Below are positions 49,482 to 60,112 of a stretch of 64,000 nucleotides of DNA, piece by piece. This DNA comes from Chamaecyparis obtusa (lineage: Eukaryota > Streptophyta > Pinopsida > Cupressales > Cupressaceae), in the NCBI GenBank assembly GCA_027943335.1, contig BSBK01001162.1:2036001-2100000 (forward strand), written 5' to 3'. Each line of letters opens with the position of its first letter. Position 1 is the first letter of the stretch. The notes under the pieces are model-generated. The model was not told the origin of the DNA. It saw only the letters and a program-made list of their open reading frames with translations, and made no database searches. The position numbers and the translations under genes were made by a program.

Positions 49482-49503
49482 GGATGATGATGATGAAATT
49501 TAA
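45263..49503 (+). CDS. TNP2-type CACTA transposase, 10 exons, about 1118 aa
   Basis: Transposase that would cut and rejoin CACTA ends in the nucleus. Exons with GT-AG edges and matching phases: 45263-45466, 45569-45894, 45984-46543, 46642-46821, 46911-47147, 47240-47676, 47781-47860, 48001-48413, 48503-48705, 48787-49503. In order: a transposase-associated Cys domain (CPCKICKG, about residues 30-40), an acidic linker, the TNP2 core (EIHACPNDHIIYYKE, CPVCHTSRYR, AADGVNPFGEM, NNIPPWM, NVYIEPLIDELVELW, KGKFACLVC, LFDLMHVGKN), a DUF4218-like region (HYLIHQVEEIELCG, PEGSMVEGY) and a DUF4216-like region (YYGILDDIFE, GFTMVNTRSF, QCEQVFY). Residues about 1035-1118 are an Asp/Glu tail coded by GAT/GAC repeats. 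No stop or frameshift in the joined exons. The last 81-base intron has no stop and might be retained. Confidence 0.92.
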
Positions 49504-49756
49504 AGGTATGCCATCAATCCTTAATGTATTTAATATTCATTTCTTGATAGAAATATATTTGTCTTAAATGGTTACATAGTTTATTCATTATCTATTTAAA
49601 AGCTATAAGTGTTATAATGTGTACGTTTTAATGTTTTTAATTTTTATGTGATGCTTATGATGGATGTGATTATGATTATGATGTGATTATGCTCACGATA
49701 ATTGAATTACATTTGCAGGAAATTGAACCCCTTTCAAGAGCATCCCGCACAGTCTC
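49504..49756 (+). other. Intergenic link with splice-like edges
   Basis: The transposase stop is followed by AG and GTATGCC (donor at 49506). TTTGCAG at 49713-49719 is a good acceptor for the exon that holds the next ATG (49757). A transcript could run through from the transposase gene. Confidence 0.45.
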
Positions 49757-50633
49757 ATGGATCGACAGGTATAAGTCAATACACCTTATAGAAAGTCTAT
49801 TTAATACACTTATCAATAGTAAGATTGATGTCTTCTAAGATCTCTCCCATTTGAAGGTACCAGCAAATAGGTATTTGTCAGAAGTGTCTTCCTCGAGTGA
49901 GGGAAATATAGGAATAGAAGAGGAAAGTGAGACATGCAGTTTATCTAGAATAGGGAGATTAACTAGAGGTCAAAGGACTAGAAGGAAATTCAATAAACAC
50001 ATGAAATTTTTCCTTGCTCAAGGGGGGTCATGTTCTTATGATGATGAAATGAAAGGCGACATCGAGGTGCCCTTGAGGTACCAACATCTACAGAAACATT
50101 GGGTACCCAAGGAACTTCCTCCAATAAACATTGATTTTTGTGTTAATGAGAGGATATATCGCATAGCACCATCATCATTACATGGTTTGGGCCTATTTTC
50201 TATGGATGGCATAAAGGTGTCTTACAACAAAGTTTTTGAATTGATGGAGTATGTTGGACCATGTTACGATTACAAAAGTTGGATGCATATTGTTCAATAT
50301 AAAAAAAGTATGCGTAGGTATGCACTCTCGGCAAATTATATACAACAGCAAGACAATAATCAAAGTAAAAGTGTGGCTATATACATTGATGGAATGCCAA
50401 AAGCAACAGGGAATATTGCGGGTTTTATAAATAGTACACGACCTGGGTCAACTATAAAGCAACCCAATTGCATATTTGAGGCGCGCGAGGGAAATCGTGT
50501 ATTCATCTGTGCGATAAAATCAATACGTGCAGGGGAAGAGCTACTTATTGATTACAATTTGAACCGCATAGATACAAACGAGGCTACTATCATGGGGGTG
50601 GTACATACTATTAAACCAACTTCTAATCAATGA
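49757..50633 (+). CDS. SET-domain protein carried by the transposon, 262 aa
   Basis: Exon 1 (49757-49768) codes MDRQ. An intron (49769-49856) joins in phase 0 to 49857-50633. SET domains usually transfer methyl groups from S-adenosylmethionine to protein lysines, often on histones. Visible motifs: HGLGLFS (about 113-119, the xGxGxF/A start), a middle YVGPCYDY, IYIDG (about 179-183), GNIAGFINSTRPG with PNC (about 189-209, in place of RFINHSCxPNC) and IRAGEELLIDYN (about 227-238, the GEEL..DY end). The His and Cys of NHSC are absent, so activity is uncertain. The N-terminal 100 residues are Ser/Glu then Arg-rich (RGQRTRRKF), perhaps for nuclear entry. No pre-SET or post-SET Cys cluster is clear. 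Between transposase and accessory gene, same strand. Host origin is inferred. Confidence 0.85.
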
Positions 50634-50698
50634 CTCCAACATACCATTTAGTTATTAAATTTTTGGCTAACATTTTTATACTTGATCTTTGACACAGG

Positions 50699-50766
50699 GG
50701 CACAATATGGAGCAACCGCCCGAAGGTGATGGTGACGATATTCCTAGCTCATCTACACATGAGCAG
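50699..50766 (+). other. Alternative acceptor exon joining MDRQ to the accessory protein
   Basis: TTTGACACAG ends at 50698 and is a good acceptor. Joining the MDRQ exon (ending 49768) here reads MDRQGHNMEQPPEG in frame with the accessory ORF, skipping the SET exon. Confidence 0.6.
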
Positions 50767-53484
50767 GTAAAATTCATTGTAATTGTGCAAACTAGATAGA
50801 AGCAAAATGTTATTTTTTTTAATGTTATTTTCTTCATTGTTTTGGAGTAATTTTGATAATACTAATACTATTGTTGTCACAGAGGGCCGGTGGTCGGAGA
50901 GAGGGAAAGCAACCTGCAGTCCCTCAGGAGTCCCCCCTTGTGGACCCTTTTTTTATTGATTTAGCAGAGACCGATGACCCGATCGGTTCCATTAAAAAGC
51001 TGCTAAAGAAAATTGGGAAAGAACTTCTACGTTTGGTATCCATACATCCTCAGACTCAGGAAATAAAAGACAGGGCAGCTGAGTTGTTGCGCACTTCTGA
51101 AAACTTTAAAGTAAGTATTAATGAAATTTTTAATTATTACAAGAGTTCAATAATGGTTTTTATGTTATGCTCTTTTATGACATTAATTAAAATATGGATG
51201 CATTGTCTTTACAGAGTTATTTGCGTAATTTTGAACCCCATTCCCATGATGAGGCCGGTATTGCAAGTGGTTCAGGTAGATCACATGTTCCATTCCCCAC
51301 TTGTGTTTTCCACTGAATATATATAGGAATGATCATAATCATTGACAATACATGCTCGAATAATCTTTTTTTTAATGCTCTAACAATCTTGTCCATGCTA
51401 GTCCATGCGTTCTATATTTATGCATGCTCTAACAATTTTATTCTTCAGCTCCTTTCCATGATGATATGACAACGCCGCCTCCATCCAGGATAGCCACAAA
51501 TGTCTTGCCGACTGCCATGTCAACAACACACAGCCTAAATGCACCAACTGTTGCACCATCTACTGGTACACAAATCCCTCTTTTTCTCTCTTTTGTTATG
51601 TGTTTAAGTGTTATGTGTTTACGATGTAGATCCCTTGATTGTGTTTGTGCCATGGGTGCTCTGCACCAATTTATTTCCCTTGAAGTATTATTTCTTGGAG
51701 GCATTTGATAATGGTTTTCATTTTTTGCAATAGGAGATGCAACAAGTCCCGATGCAACATCATTTCCTGGATGTTCCCGTGTTCCTAGTACGGGAACGGT
51801 GAAGGATTGCGTATTGATCATCAGCGACGATGAAGGCGTTCCCTTAAAAGTATCCAAACTTCCAGGTACTTTAAAGTTATTATTATTCTATAGTGATATA
51901 ATAGTAATTTAGTTTTTGATCACTCTTCATCGACTAATGATCCCATGATTATTTTGTAGGGAATGATATTTTTTGGTGAAAACTTGGTGACGAGTGTTTG
52001 CGGATATTCGGGCCCACCATACGTACATGGTGGAACATCATATCCTAACTAAAACCCCAAACCACTATTTTGATTTCATATCATTGCTAGAATAGTTTTC
52101 CTTTTCATCAATTTCTTGAACTATATTAAAGGTAGCTTCTCTTCATTTATGAGTCTAACATGTTTTTTTTTACTTAAAAGGTGGAATAACCAAGATAAAA
52201 AGTTGAAGGATGATCTTGTACATAGTATGACCCAACTTTTTGGACCTCGTGCATTCGAGAGAAACAAGCTCCTTGAAAGAGCTGGTTTATGTTTGAAGTA
52301 TATTAGGGACCAGTACAGGAAATATTTAGAGGTTAACCCAAGGCACGAGCATCCGCCCTGTGTTCTTGAGGCTGAGTGGCAGGGTTTGATTTTGGATGGA
52401 AAGTATAAAGCTGACATGAAAAAAGGAATTACGCCAGTAGAGAGTAGAGCAAGGTATGTGATACTTTTGAGAATATAATTATGTACTAATTAACCTCTAA
52501 ATTTTTCCTATACTGGTCTCTAACATATTTCAAACTTTTCATAGATTGCCTGACACATCAAAGGAAACAAAGGCAAGATTAGAAAAGCACGGGACACACA
52601 AGCTCGGCTCTGGTGGTTTTTCCAAACTTCAAGCACGAGTTGTAAGTATTAGTAAATGAAAACTTGTATCAATTTTTTTATATATTGCAAGGAAATTTTT
52701 TTTGATCAAACAATGCAAGTAAAATTCACCATACCAAGAAAAAATGTAGGGGTCAGAGTTCAATAGATGCCTCACAGAAGAGGACAAGAGAATTGGCTTC
52801 CAACAAGGCTATAGAGCCGTGGCTGAACGGCTACGAGCTGAAATCAGTGTGCAAGGTTCAAATAATGATGCATCTGAGCCACAGGTAAATAAGCTAAATG
52901 AAATTTATTTCAAATTGAATACTTTACCAATTAGTCTATTTGATGTTAAGTTCTAATATAAAGTGAGTATATCTATTTTAAGAAAGCAATGATAACAATG
53001 TGTAGGATATTGGAATGCAGCCTGACAATCCTTCTACACAATCTATGCATAATGAAGGTTCGCATGATGTGCATCCTAGTGGTGGAGGTATACATTTGCT
53101 ATTAAAATTTTTATATGTAATTACAATTGGTGTTTGGATTAATGTAACATTTTGTATAGCAACTATAGAGGATCGAGGGGTCGGTGCTCATGAGCATGTT
53201 GAGGTTGAGTCTAGACAAAATGATGTGGCCAGATCAGGTAATTAAAGAGCGCCATAGTTATGTTCTTTAAAATAATTAAATACTTGTAACAATTATAATT
53301 AAATATTTTAAATTTAACTCTTTTATTTGTTATTGTAGAGGACCCCCCTTTGCAGCAGCATAGGAATTTGAGATCATCAAGAACAAAGAACAAAACAACT
53401 GATGAGGGGGGTATTGATGATAACACTGATGCTCCTCTTAGAGCTTACATAGAAAAAAAAATTAGAAAGAGAAAAAAGAAATGA
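50707..53484 (+). CDS. Accessory transposon protein (TNPA-like role), 12 exons, 474 aa
   Basis: Exons with consistent GT-AG edges and phases: 50707-50766, 50883-51110, 51215-51275, 51449-51565, 51734-51865, 51960-51975, 52181-52453, 52545-52641, 52750-52884, 53006-53087, 53160-53237, 53339-53484. The joined frame has no stop. The 16-base exon 6 joins to exon 7 to give DIFWWNNQD, avoiding the TGA at 51976. Residues about 205-340 (FGPRAFERNKLLERAGLCL, RLPDTSKETKARLEKHGTHK, LGSGGFSKLQAR) resemble the plant transposase family near CACTA transposases (Transposase_24-like). The rest is low complexity, with a basic tail (KKIRKRKKK), a likely nuclear signal. By analogy with En/Spm TnpA it may bind the arm repeats. 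An alternative start via the MDRQ exon adds seven residues. Confidence 0.8.
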
Positions 53485-53850
53485 TTGTCATCTAAATACC
53501 TTAATTGATAATGACTGAATTTTATGTCTCAATGAATTTAATTATGTGCTAATGAATGTTCATGAATTATGTGTTTATTTTCATATTGATGAATGTTGTG
53601 TGTTAACGAATCTAATGTGTTAATGAATGTTATCATGTGATATTGATTGAATGTTACATTTTATTAATAATTGAAAGAATGAATGAATGTTAGATGTTAA
53701 CGGGGAATGTAGAGTGATGTTAGGGGGAGGGGGGTGGGGCCAAATGAGCTTCCACCTTCACGTGGTTGGCCCTGTTTAGTAGAGAATATTAAACTATATT
53801 CTCGAAACAAAGTGAAGCTCAATAAGATACTAAATGAGTCAAAATGGTTA
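53485..53850 (+). other. Downstream flank of the coding core
   Basis: AT-rich, with several ATGAATGTT/TGAATGTTA phrases repeated at 53520-53700. Probably the 3' untranslated part. No gene. Confidence 0.45.
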
Positions 53851-54072
53851 TCAAGGTCCTCTATCCATAAGATACTTGTAGTCAAAATGGTTATTAATAA
53901 GATACTTGTAGTCAAAATGGTTATCTAGGTCCTCTATCCATTCCATAAGTTCTTCACCATTCAAACTTCCTCCATAACAAGGAATGTGCTCTAGGTTAGT
54001 CATGAAGCCTAGCATGGACTCTCTGTCAGATAGAGCCACTATTTCAGAGCCTTTTTTGTGCATTTCCTTCAA
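53851..54072 (-). pseudogene. Gag fragment of a gypsy-type element
   Basis: The minus strand reads HIPCYGGSLNGEELMEWIEDLDNHFDY, like the start of the plant gypsy gag domain (F-G/D-G...EEF..WI..L..YF). A 31-bp direct duplication (AAGATACTTGTAGTCAAAATGG, about 53868 and 53899) doubles NHFDYKYL. No other part of the element is visible nearby. Confidence 0.55.
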
Positions 54073-55131
54073 GCACTGTACAGTGTACGGATGTGAAAGG
54101 GAGGGCAGACAAGTGTGGAAGTTAGAGTATTTATATCTTATGCTTTGAGAGTTTATTTGGTAGATTCAAGACACCTTATATCAAAGTTATTCCTTTTTCT
54201 TATCTATTGTTCTGTCAAACCCTCATTTTTTGGGTTATTGCATTCAAATGGCCTTAACTTGCAAATAAACCATAGGATATCCTCTGTTCTTTGTAAAATG
54301 CAAGTTAAGGGGGTTTATTTTCATATTTTAAAAGCTTTGGAACAGGATACTAAGCCAGAGAATTTCAAGAGCAAGCCCTAGGTCAAGAATCTCAATGTTC
54401 TTGACTAGGAGTTGATGGATTATGCAAGATCAGAGGGTAGCGGCAAGTAAAGGACCTCAAACCTTGTTGAATCTAGATCTTTAGAGCATGGTGGACATCT
54501 TCAAACTCTGATCTTGGTTTCATGCACCCATTTTCAATGCCTTGTTTTGGAACCCACACCCAAAGGCATGCATTAGGTCTGCGGACTCAATAAGGACATT
54601 GATATGCTGGAGTGGAGTCAAGGTCTGGGAGTTGGAGGATTGTTAGAACATCAAAAAGGGTACTCAAAAAACATATAAGTTCATAAGGTCCTTTGTCAAA
54701 TTGAAGAGTTATTGCTGCAGAATAGGTTTTGGAGACCTACTAGAGTCACTAGGTCTATTTGGACCCGTTTGGACCACGACACACAGTAGCATCTACAGAG
54801 AAGAAGTTTGGTATGCAATGGTCTTGAAACCTCCTGAGAAATTCTTGGTATGCATTTGTGTGGTGCAAAAGCTTCGTTGAAAGAGAAAAAGAAGAAAAGA
54901 ATAGAAATGATTTTTTTTCTTTTTATGTCATATACTGTAACCAGCTACTTATAACTTGCAAAAATTATTATAACCATTTGAAATTGAAACTTAGTTTAAT
55001 GTGAAATTGAGAACTGCTTTATTAGAGCTTTCTGTGATTTAGATTCAGACATCAAGAACATTGTTTGCCTAATATTGTGATTAATGTTTATTTATTAATA
55101 TCTCATACTGACAAACAATTGATAATTGTAG
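54073..55131. other. No recognised gene; partial module copy
   Basis: Contains the partial GTTTGGACCACG module at 54758-54806. Open frames such as 54115-54381 show no domain. Confidence 0.4.
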
Positions 55132-55545
55132 GGAAAACATCATTGGGGGTCTTTGAGGATCCACCAGAAGCCAAGGAGAAAATGTATTCAAATGCTAAAG
55201 ATGGTGTAACAGTCCTTACAGCTGTTGAACCTTGCTGTGTAGATCATCTCCGATTCTCCAAGTTCAACAGTACTGTGGTATTCCTTTGGATACTTCTAAT
55301 GGTAAATTTCAGACATCAAGTTCTTTTCGTATGAAACTACTACATTTGTAATCTGTAGTTTTAAAATTTTAGTTTATAAATGTTCATCAGCTTTAGTTCG
55401 TATGCTGCCATTTCAAGTATGATTAATGAAGTTACCTTTATCACAGGATGAAAGTGAGCAGTCAGCATACTGGTACGGAGCTGGCAGCATTGATACGGTG
55501 ACTAGGGCATCGTTTAATGGTGGTATTGTGTTTTCCCGTATTTAG
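55132..55545 (+). pseudogene. Two exon-like blocks of an unidentified gene (possible capture)
   Basis: 55132-55301 is flanked by TTGTAG and GTAAAT and reads KTSLGVFEDPPEAKEKMYS in the open frame. 55447-55545 is preceded by ATCACAG, continues in phase 0 (DESEQSAYWYGAGSIDTVTRA) and ends in TAG. Composition looks like host coding DNA and unlike the repeats around it. I cannot name the gene. A captured fragment is the simplest reading. Confidence 0.5.
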
Positions 55546-55599
55546 GGCATCGGCCTTTTGAAGCATTGCCTTCATCTTTCTTAAGTCTGAGTTTTAAGT

Positions 55600-56640
55600 T
55601 TGTTTATCTCTCTCGGCGCTGTTGAAAATACAAATGACAACGTTCTTGTTTGTTTTGCCCTTATATCCCGATGTGATTTCGCGGAGGGTTACGGCGCTGT
55701 TGAAAACACAAATGAAAACACAAATCCCTTGTGTAATTGCCACTTGAAGGAGGACAGTCACTGTAAAGACAACATGATAATGTACACTTACAGCCCGTGT
55801 ACATTATCATTGTGTCTTTAGAGTGACTATCCTCATTTGTTGAAGAAGAAAAGCATTAATGTGGCTGAATAGCAATACATTCAAGTGGCAATTACACAAG
55901 GGACAGTCACTGTGAGATGTCCTCATTTGTGACTGTCCTTACAGTGAGTGTACATTATCATGTTGTCTTTAGAGTGACTGTCCTCATTTGTTGAAGAAGA
56001 AAAGCATTAATGTGGTTCAATAGCAATACATTCAAGTGGCAATTACACAAGGGACAATCGATCACTGTGAGATGTCCTCATGTGTGACTATCCTTGTCAC
56101 AAATGACTATCCTTGTAAAGACAACATGATAATGTACACATACAATGAGTGTACATTATCATGTTGTCTTTACAGTGGCTGCCCTCATGTTGTATATTCT
56201 TCTCTGTAGATGCTACTATGTGCTAGGGAACTTCTTAGAACTGTTGGTATATTCTTACAACTTGTTACACCTAGGATATTCTTCTCTGTAGATGCTATTG
56301 TGTGCCGTGGTCCAAACAGGCCCATAAATGTGGTTGAATAGCAATACATTCAAGTGGCAATTACACAAGGGACAGTCACTGTGAGATGTCCTCATGTGTG
56401 ACTGTCCTTGTCACAAATGAGGACATCTCACAGTGACTGTCCCTTGTGTAATTGCCACTTGAAGGAAAAAAGCATTAATGTGGTTCAATAGCAATGTATT
56501 CAAGAAGCAATTACACAAGGGATAATCACTCTGAGATTTCCTCATTTGTGACTATCCTTACAGTGAGTGTACATTATCATGTTGTCTTTACAGTGACTGT
56601 CCTCATTTGTTGAAGGAAAAAAGAATTAATGTGGTTCAAT
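55600..56640. repeat. Inner right arm, first array
   Basis: Begins with an inverted 78-bp-type repeat (CTCTCGGCGCTGTTGAAAA at 55611), then subterminal units in inverted orientation relative to the left arm, hairpins, and one module (56193-56334). Confidence 0.85.
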
Positions 56641-58826
56641 AGTGATGCAGAGTAGTCAGGGCTTTTAGAATATAAAAATATACATCCTTAACTCTCATTC
56701 CACCAAGGAAGAAGGAATTCCAATGGTTGAAACGTGAGTTAAGGTCTTTACATCAGTCAAACCCTGAAAATGAGGGTTTGTAAACAATGCACAGAAAATT
56801 TGAAATAACTTAGATATAAAACAAAGAGAATCAATCAAACCAACTTCCAAAGCATCAGATGTCACTATTACAACTTCCAGGCAAATTTTATCATCCAACC
56901 ACCATCCGTACAGCCGTACAGAGTTCGTTTTTCACCAGAAATGCACTAAAACAGGGTTATTTTTATTTTTTATGAAAGCAAAATGATTACAATACTGGTT
57001 CTCTATCTGTCTTCGACCATTTGAAGCCTAAAATAGGCTCTCCAAACGTTGGTTCAACCATCTAGGTGGTTAGAACAGTTTATCCAACAAATGTCAACTT
57101 TGCTAAGCAACTTTTAAAGTTGCATTACAACTTTGCAAACAACTTTGCCGAGAAGGTTAAAAATGTGTTGTGAAACTTTAGGAACCTTATTAAAGTTATT
57201 TTGGACCTTCAAACTTCTTAACAACATCTAAAAGACACCTAATAAACACTTACTATGCTCATTTCATCCAAGGACTCAAAAGATGCCCAAGGTTTATAAG
57301 TCACCAAGGGGTCTTGTGTCCAACAAGTGGATGTTTATAAGGAGATAAAATCAATTCTTAATATTTATTACAAACCAAGAAAACATCTAAAACTCCTATT
57401 CTAATTTATTGTCATTCAAAAAGACTCTGATTTGTCATTCAAAAAGACTCTGATTTGTCAATCAAAAGGACCTTTCACCAGTCAATCCTTCAAAGCTCCA
57501 AGGTGAAAATCTTATGTTCCAATTGATAGGATTTGACTCCTTGGCTTCATGGCAACTTCCTTCAATCATGGTGTCTTTGGCTTGCATTAGGGATGCCCCT
57601 GCATCAAATAGCAATGCATTCAAGTGGCAATTACACAAGGGACAGTACATGCCCATTAAAGTTGGTGTTTTGTTATCCAGCATGACAATGGAGACAACAT
57701 ACTCTGTGTCAATTTTACTGATCAAATTTCCCTCCGCCAGGCAAAGCAACAATCTGGGTATGATAAGGTGAAATTTTGTAGTCCTTTTGGGTATGATAAC
57801 AGTTCCAGTTTCCAATAAGATGGTTCATTTTTATAATCTAGCTTCAATTTCTCTTGTGAAAATCTTTTTTTCATTTTATGGGTGGTAAAATATAATTATT
57901 ATGCTAGAGGTGTGTACTTATGGATGATAATGAAACAAAATGATAAGATTTAAGACTCTTGCTTTTTTTTTAAATAGCAATTTAAGTTTCCTTCTATTAT
58001 AAATTACTATTTTTCTATTTTTTAATGTATCTTTCCAAATCTTTTATATCAATTTTATTTATGAAATATAAATATATTAATAATGTTTTAGTGTTTTTAG
58101 GATTAGTTTATATCAATTCTATGTATCATCATTCGTCATTCAATTGTCAGTATTATTAATTTAGACTGTGCAATTGTAGAACTACTCGAATATGGGTTGG
58201 ATGGATACTCAAGCAGGGGAACCCTCCTCAAATATCTCAAGCAGTGAACTTGGAAAAATGTGTCCTGAAGGAACCCTTTCCATCAGAGAGATAAAAGTAC
58301 AAACAAGTAAAAGAAGCAGGCTCTGCAAATATGTTTTTGAGAAGAAAAATGATAGATTATTCGAGTATGGTTCATGAGGTATATCTAAAAAGACATTTTT
58401 TTTCTTATTATAATAAAAGAGGAAGTTGTGAATGTCAAAGTTGAGTGAAACAAAAATTATTTTCATCAAATTTTATTAGGCTTGCTTTTGGGAATAGTTT
58501 CTTACAATATTGCTATTAAGATTTTTATTGTGTAGTTTTTAGATTAGGTTTATAAAATTATATTTCATGAGTAGTGATTCATATTAATCAATTAACGATA
58601 CTTTTGGAAGGTATTTTCAATGTGTCAAATTTTGATATTTTTACAAGAATTAGATTGTGTAATTTTTTTAATTAAAGTCATTGACTCATATTTCATAAAT
58701 AATAGTTCTCATGAATCCATCTCTTATAAGATTGAATAGTCTATTTAGGAAGTATTTCTGATAGTATGTCAAATTATGATATTACTATTACCATTAGATT
58801 GCATGGCTTTGAAGTCAACCTCGTTG
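56641..58826. other. Non-repeat insert in the right arm
   Basis: Mostly unique sequence, with one scrap of array at 57600-57648. Possible exon-like frames: 57462-57815 minus, 56695-56898 minus and 58192-58377 plus (MGWMDTQAGEPSSNISSSEL). None has a domain I recognise. Confidence 0.4.
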
Positions 58827-60112
58827 ACCCATATTCTTCTCTGTAGATGCTACTATGTGCTAGGGAACTTCTTAGAACTGTTGGTATATTCTTACAACTT
58901 GTTACACCTGGGATATTCTTCTCTGTAGATGCTACTATGTGCCACGGTCCAAACGGGCCCATAAATGTGGTTGAATAGCAATACATTCAAGTGGCAATTA
59001 CACAAGGGACAGTCACTGTGAGATGTCCTCATGTGTGACTGTCCTTGTCACAAATGAGGACATCTCACAGTGACTGTCCCTTGTGTAATTTCCACTTGAA
59101 TGAGGACAGTCACTGTAAAGACAACATGATAATGTACACTTACAGCCCGTGTACATTATCATGTTGTCTTTAGAGTGACTATCCTCATTTGTTGAAGAAG
59201 AAAAGCATTAATGTGGCTGAATAGCAATACATTCAAGTGGCAATCACACAAGGGACAGTCACTGTGAGATGTCCTCATTTGTGACTGTCCTTACAGTGAG
59301 TGTACATTATCATGTTGTCTTTAGAGTGACTGTCCTCATTTGTTGAAGAAGAAAAGCATTAATGTGGTTCAATAGCAATACATTCAAGTGGCAATTACAC
59401 AAGGGACAATCGATCACTGTGAGATGTCCTCATGTGTGACTATCCTTGTCACAAATGAGGACATCTCACAATGACTGTCCCTTGTGTAATTCAAGTGGCA
59501 ATTACACAAGGGACAGTCACTGTGAGATGTCCTCATTTGTGACTGTCCTTACAATGAGTGTACATTATCATGTTGTCTTTAGAGTGACTGTCCTCATTTG
59601 TTGAAGAAGAAAAGCATTAATGTGGTTCAATAGCAATACATTCAAGTGGCAATTACACAAGGGACAATCGATCACTGTGAGATGTCCTCATGTGTGACTA
59701 TCCTTGTCACAAATGAGGACATCTCACAATGACTGTCCCTTCTGTAATTGCCACTTGAATGAGGACAGTCACTGTAAAGACAACATGATAATGTACACAT
59801 ACAATGAGTGTACATTATCATGTTGTCTTTACAGTGGCTGCCCTCATGTTGTATATTCTTCTCTGTAGATGCTACTATGTGCTAGGGAACTTCTTAGAAC
59901 TGTTGGTATATTCTTACAACTTGTTACACCTGGGATATTCTTCTCTGTAGATGCTACTGTGTGTCGTGGTCCAAACGGGCCCATAAATGTGGTTGAATAG
60001 CAATACATTCAAGTGGCAATTACACAAGGGACAGTCACTGTGAGATGTCCTCATGTGTGACTGTCCTTGTCACAAATGAGGACATCTCACAGTGACTGTC
60101 CCTTGTGTAATT
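58827..60112. repeat. Right arm, second array
   Basis: Module copies at 58827-58967 and 59849-59989 with subterminal units between. A perfect hairpin ends it: arms 60018-60054 and 60076-60112, 37 bases each, loop 21 bases. Confidence 0.85.
60018..60112. repeat. Perfect 37-bp-arm hairpin
   Basis: 60018-60054 (AATTACACAAGGGACAGTCA and on) is exactly complementary to 60076-60112. The loop contains GTGACTGTCC. Many near copies occur in both arms. Confidence 0.9.

Noticed and set aside
49010..49567. Alternative frames of 73 and 94 codons in the acidic-tail region
   Set aside because: Out of frame with the transposase; one is poly-Met from the GAT repeat.
51976..51978. In-frame TGA in the accessory gene suggesting a pseudogene
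   Set aside because: A GT-AG intron from 51976 to 52180 removes it and keeps the phase exactly, giving DIFWWNNQD.
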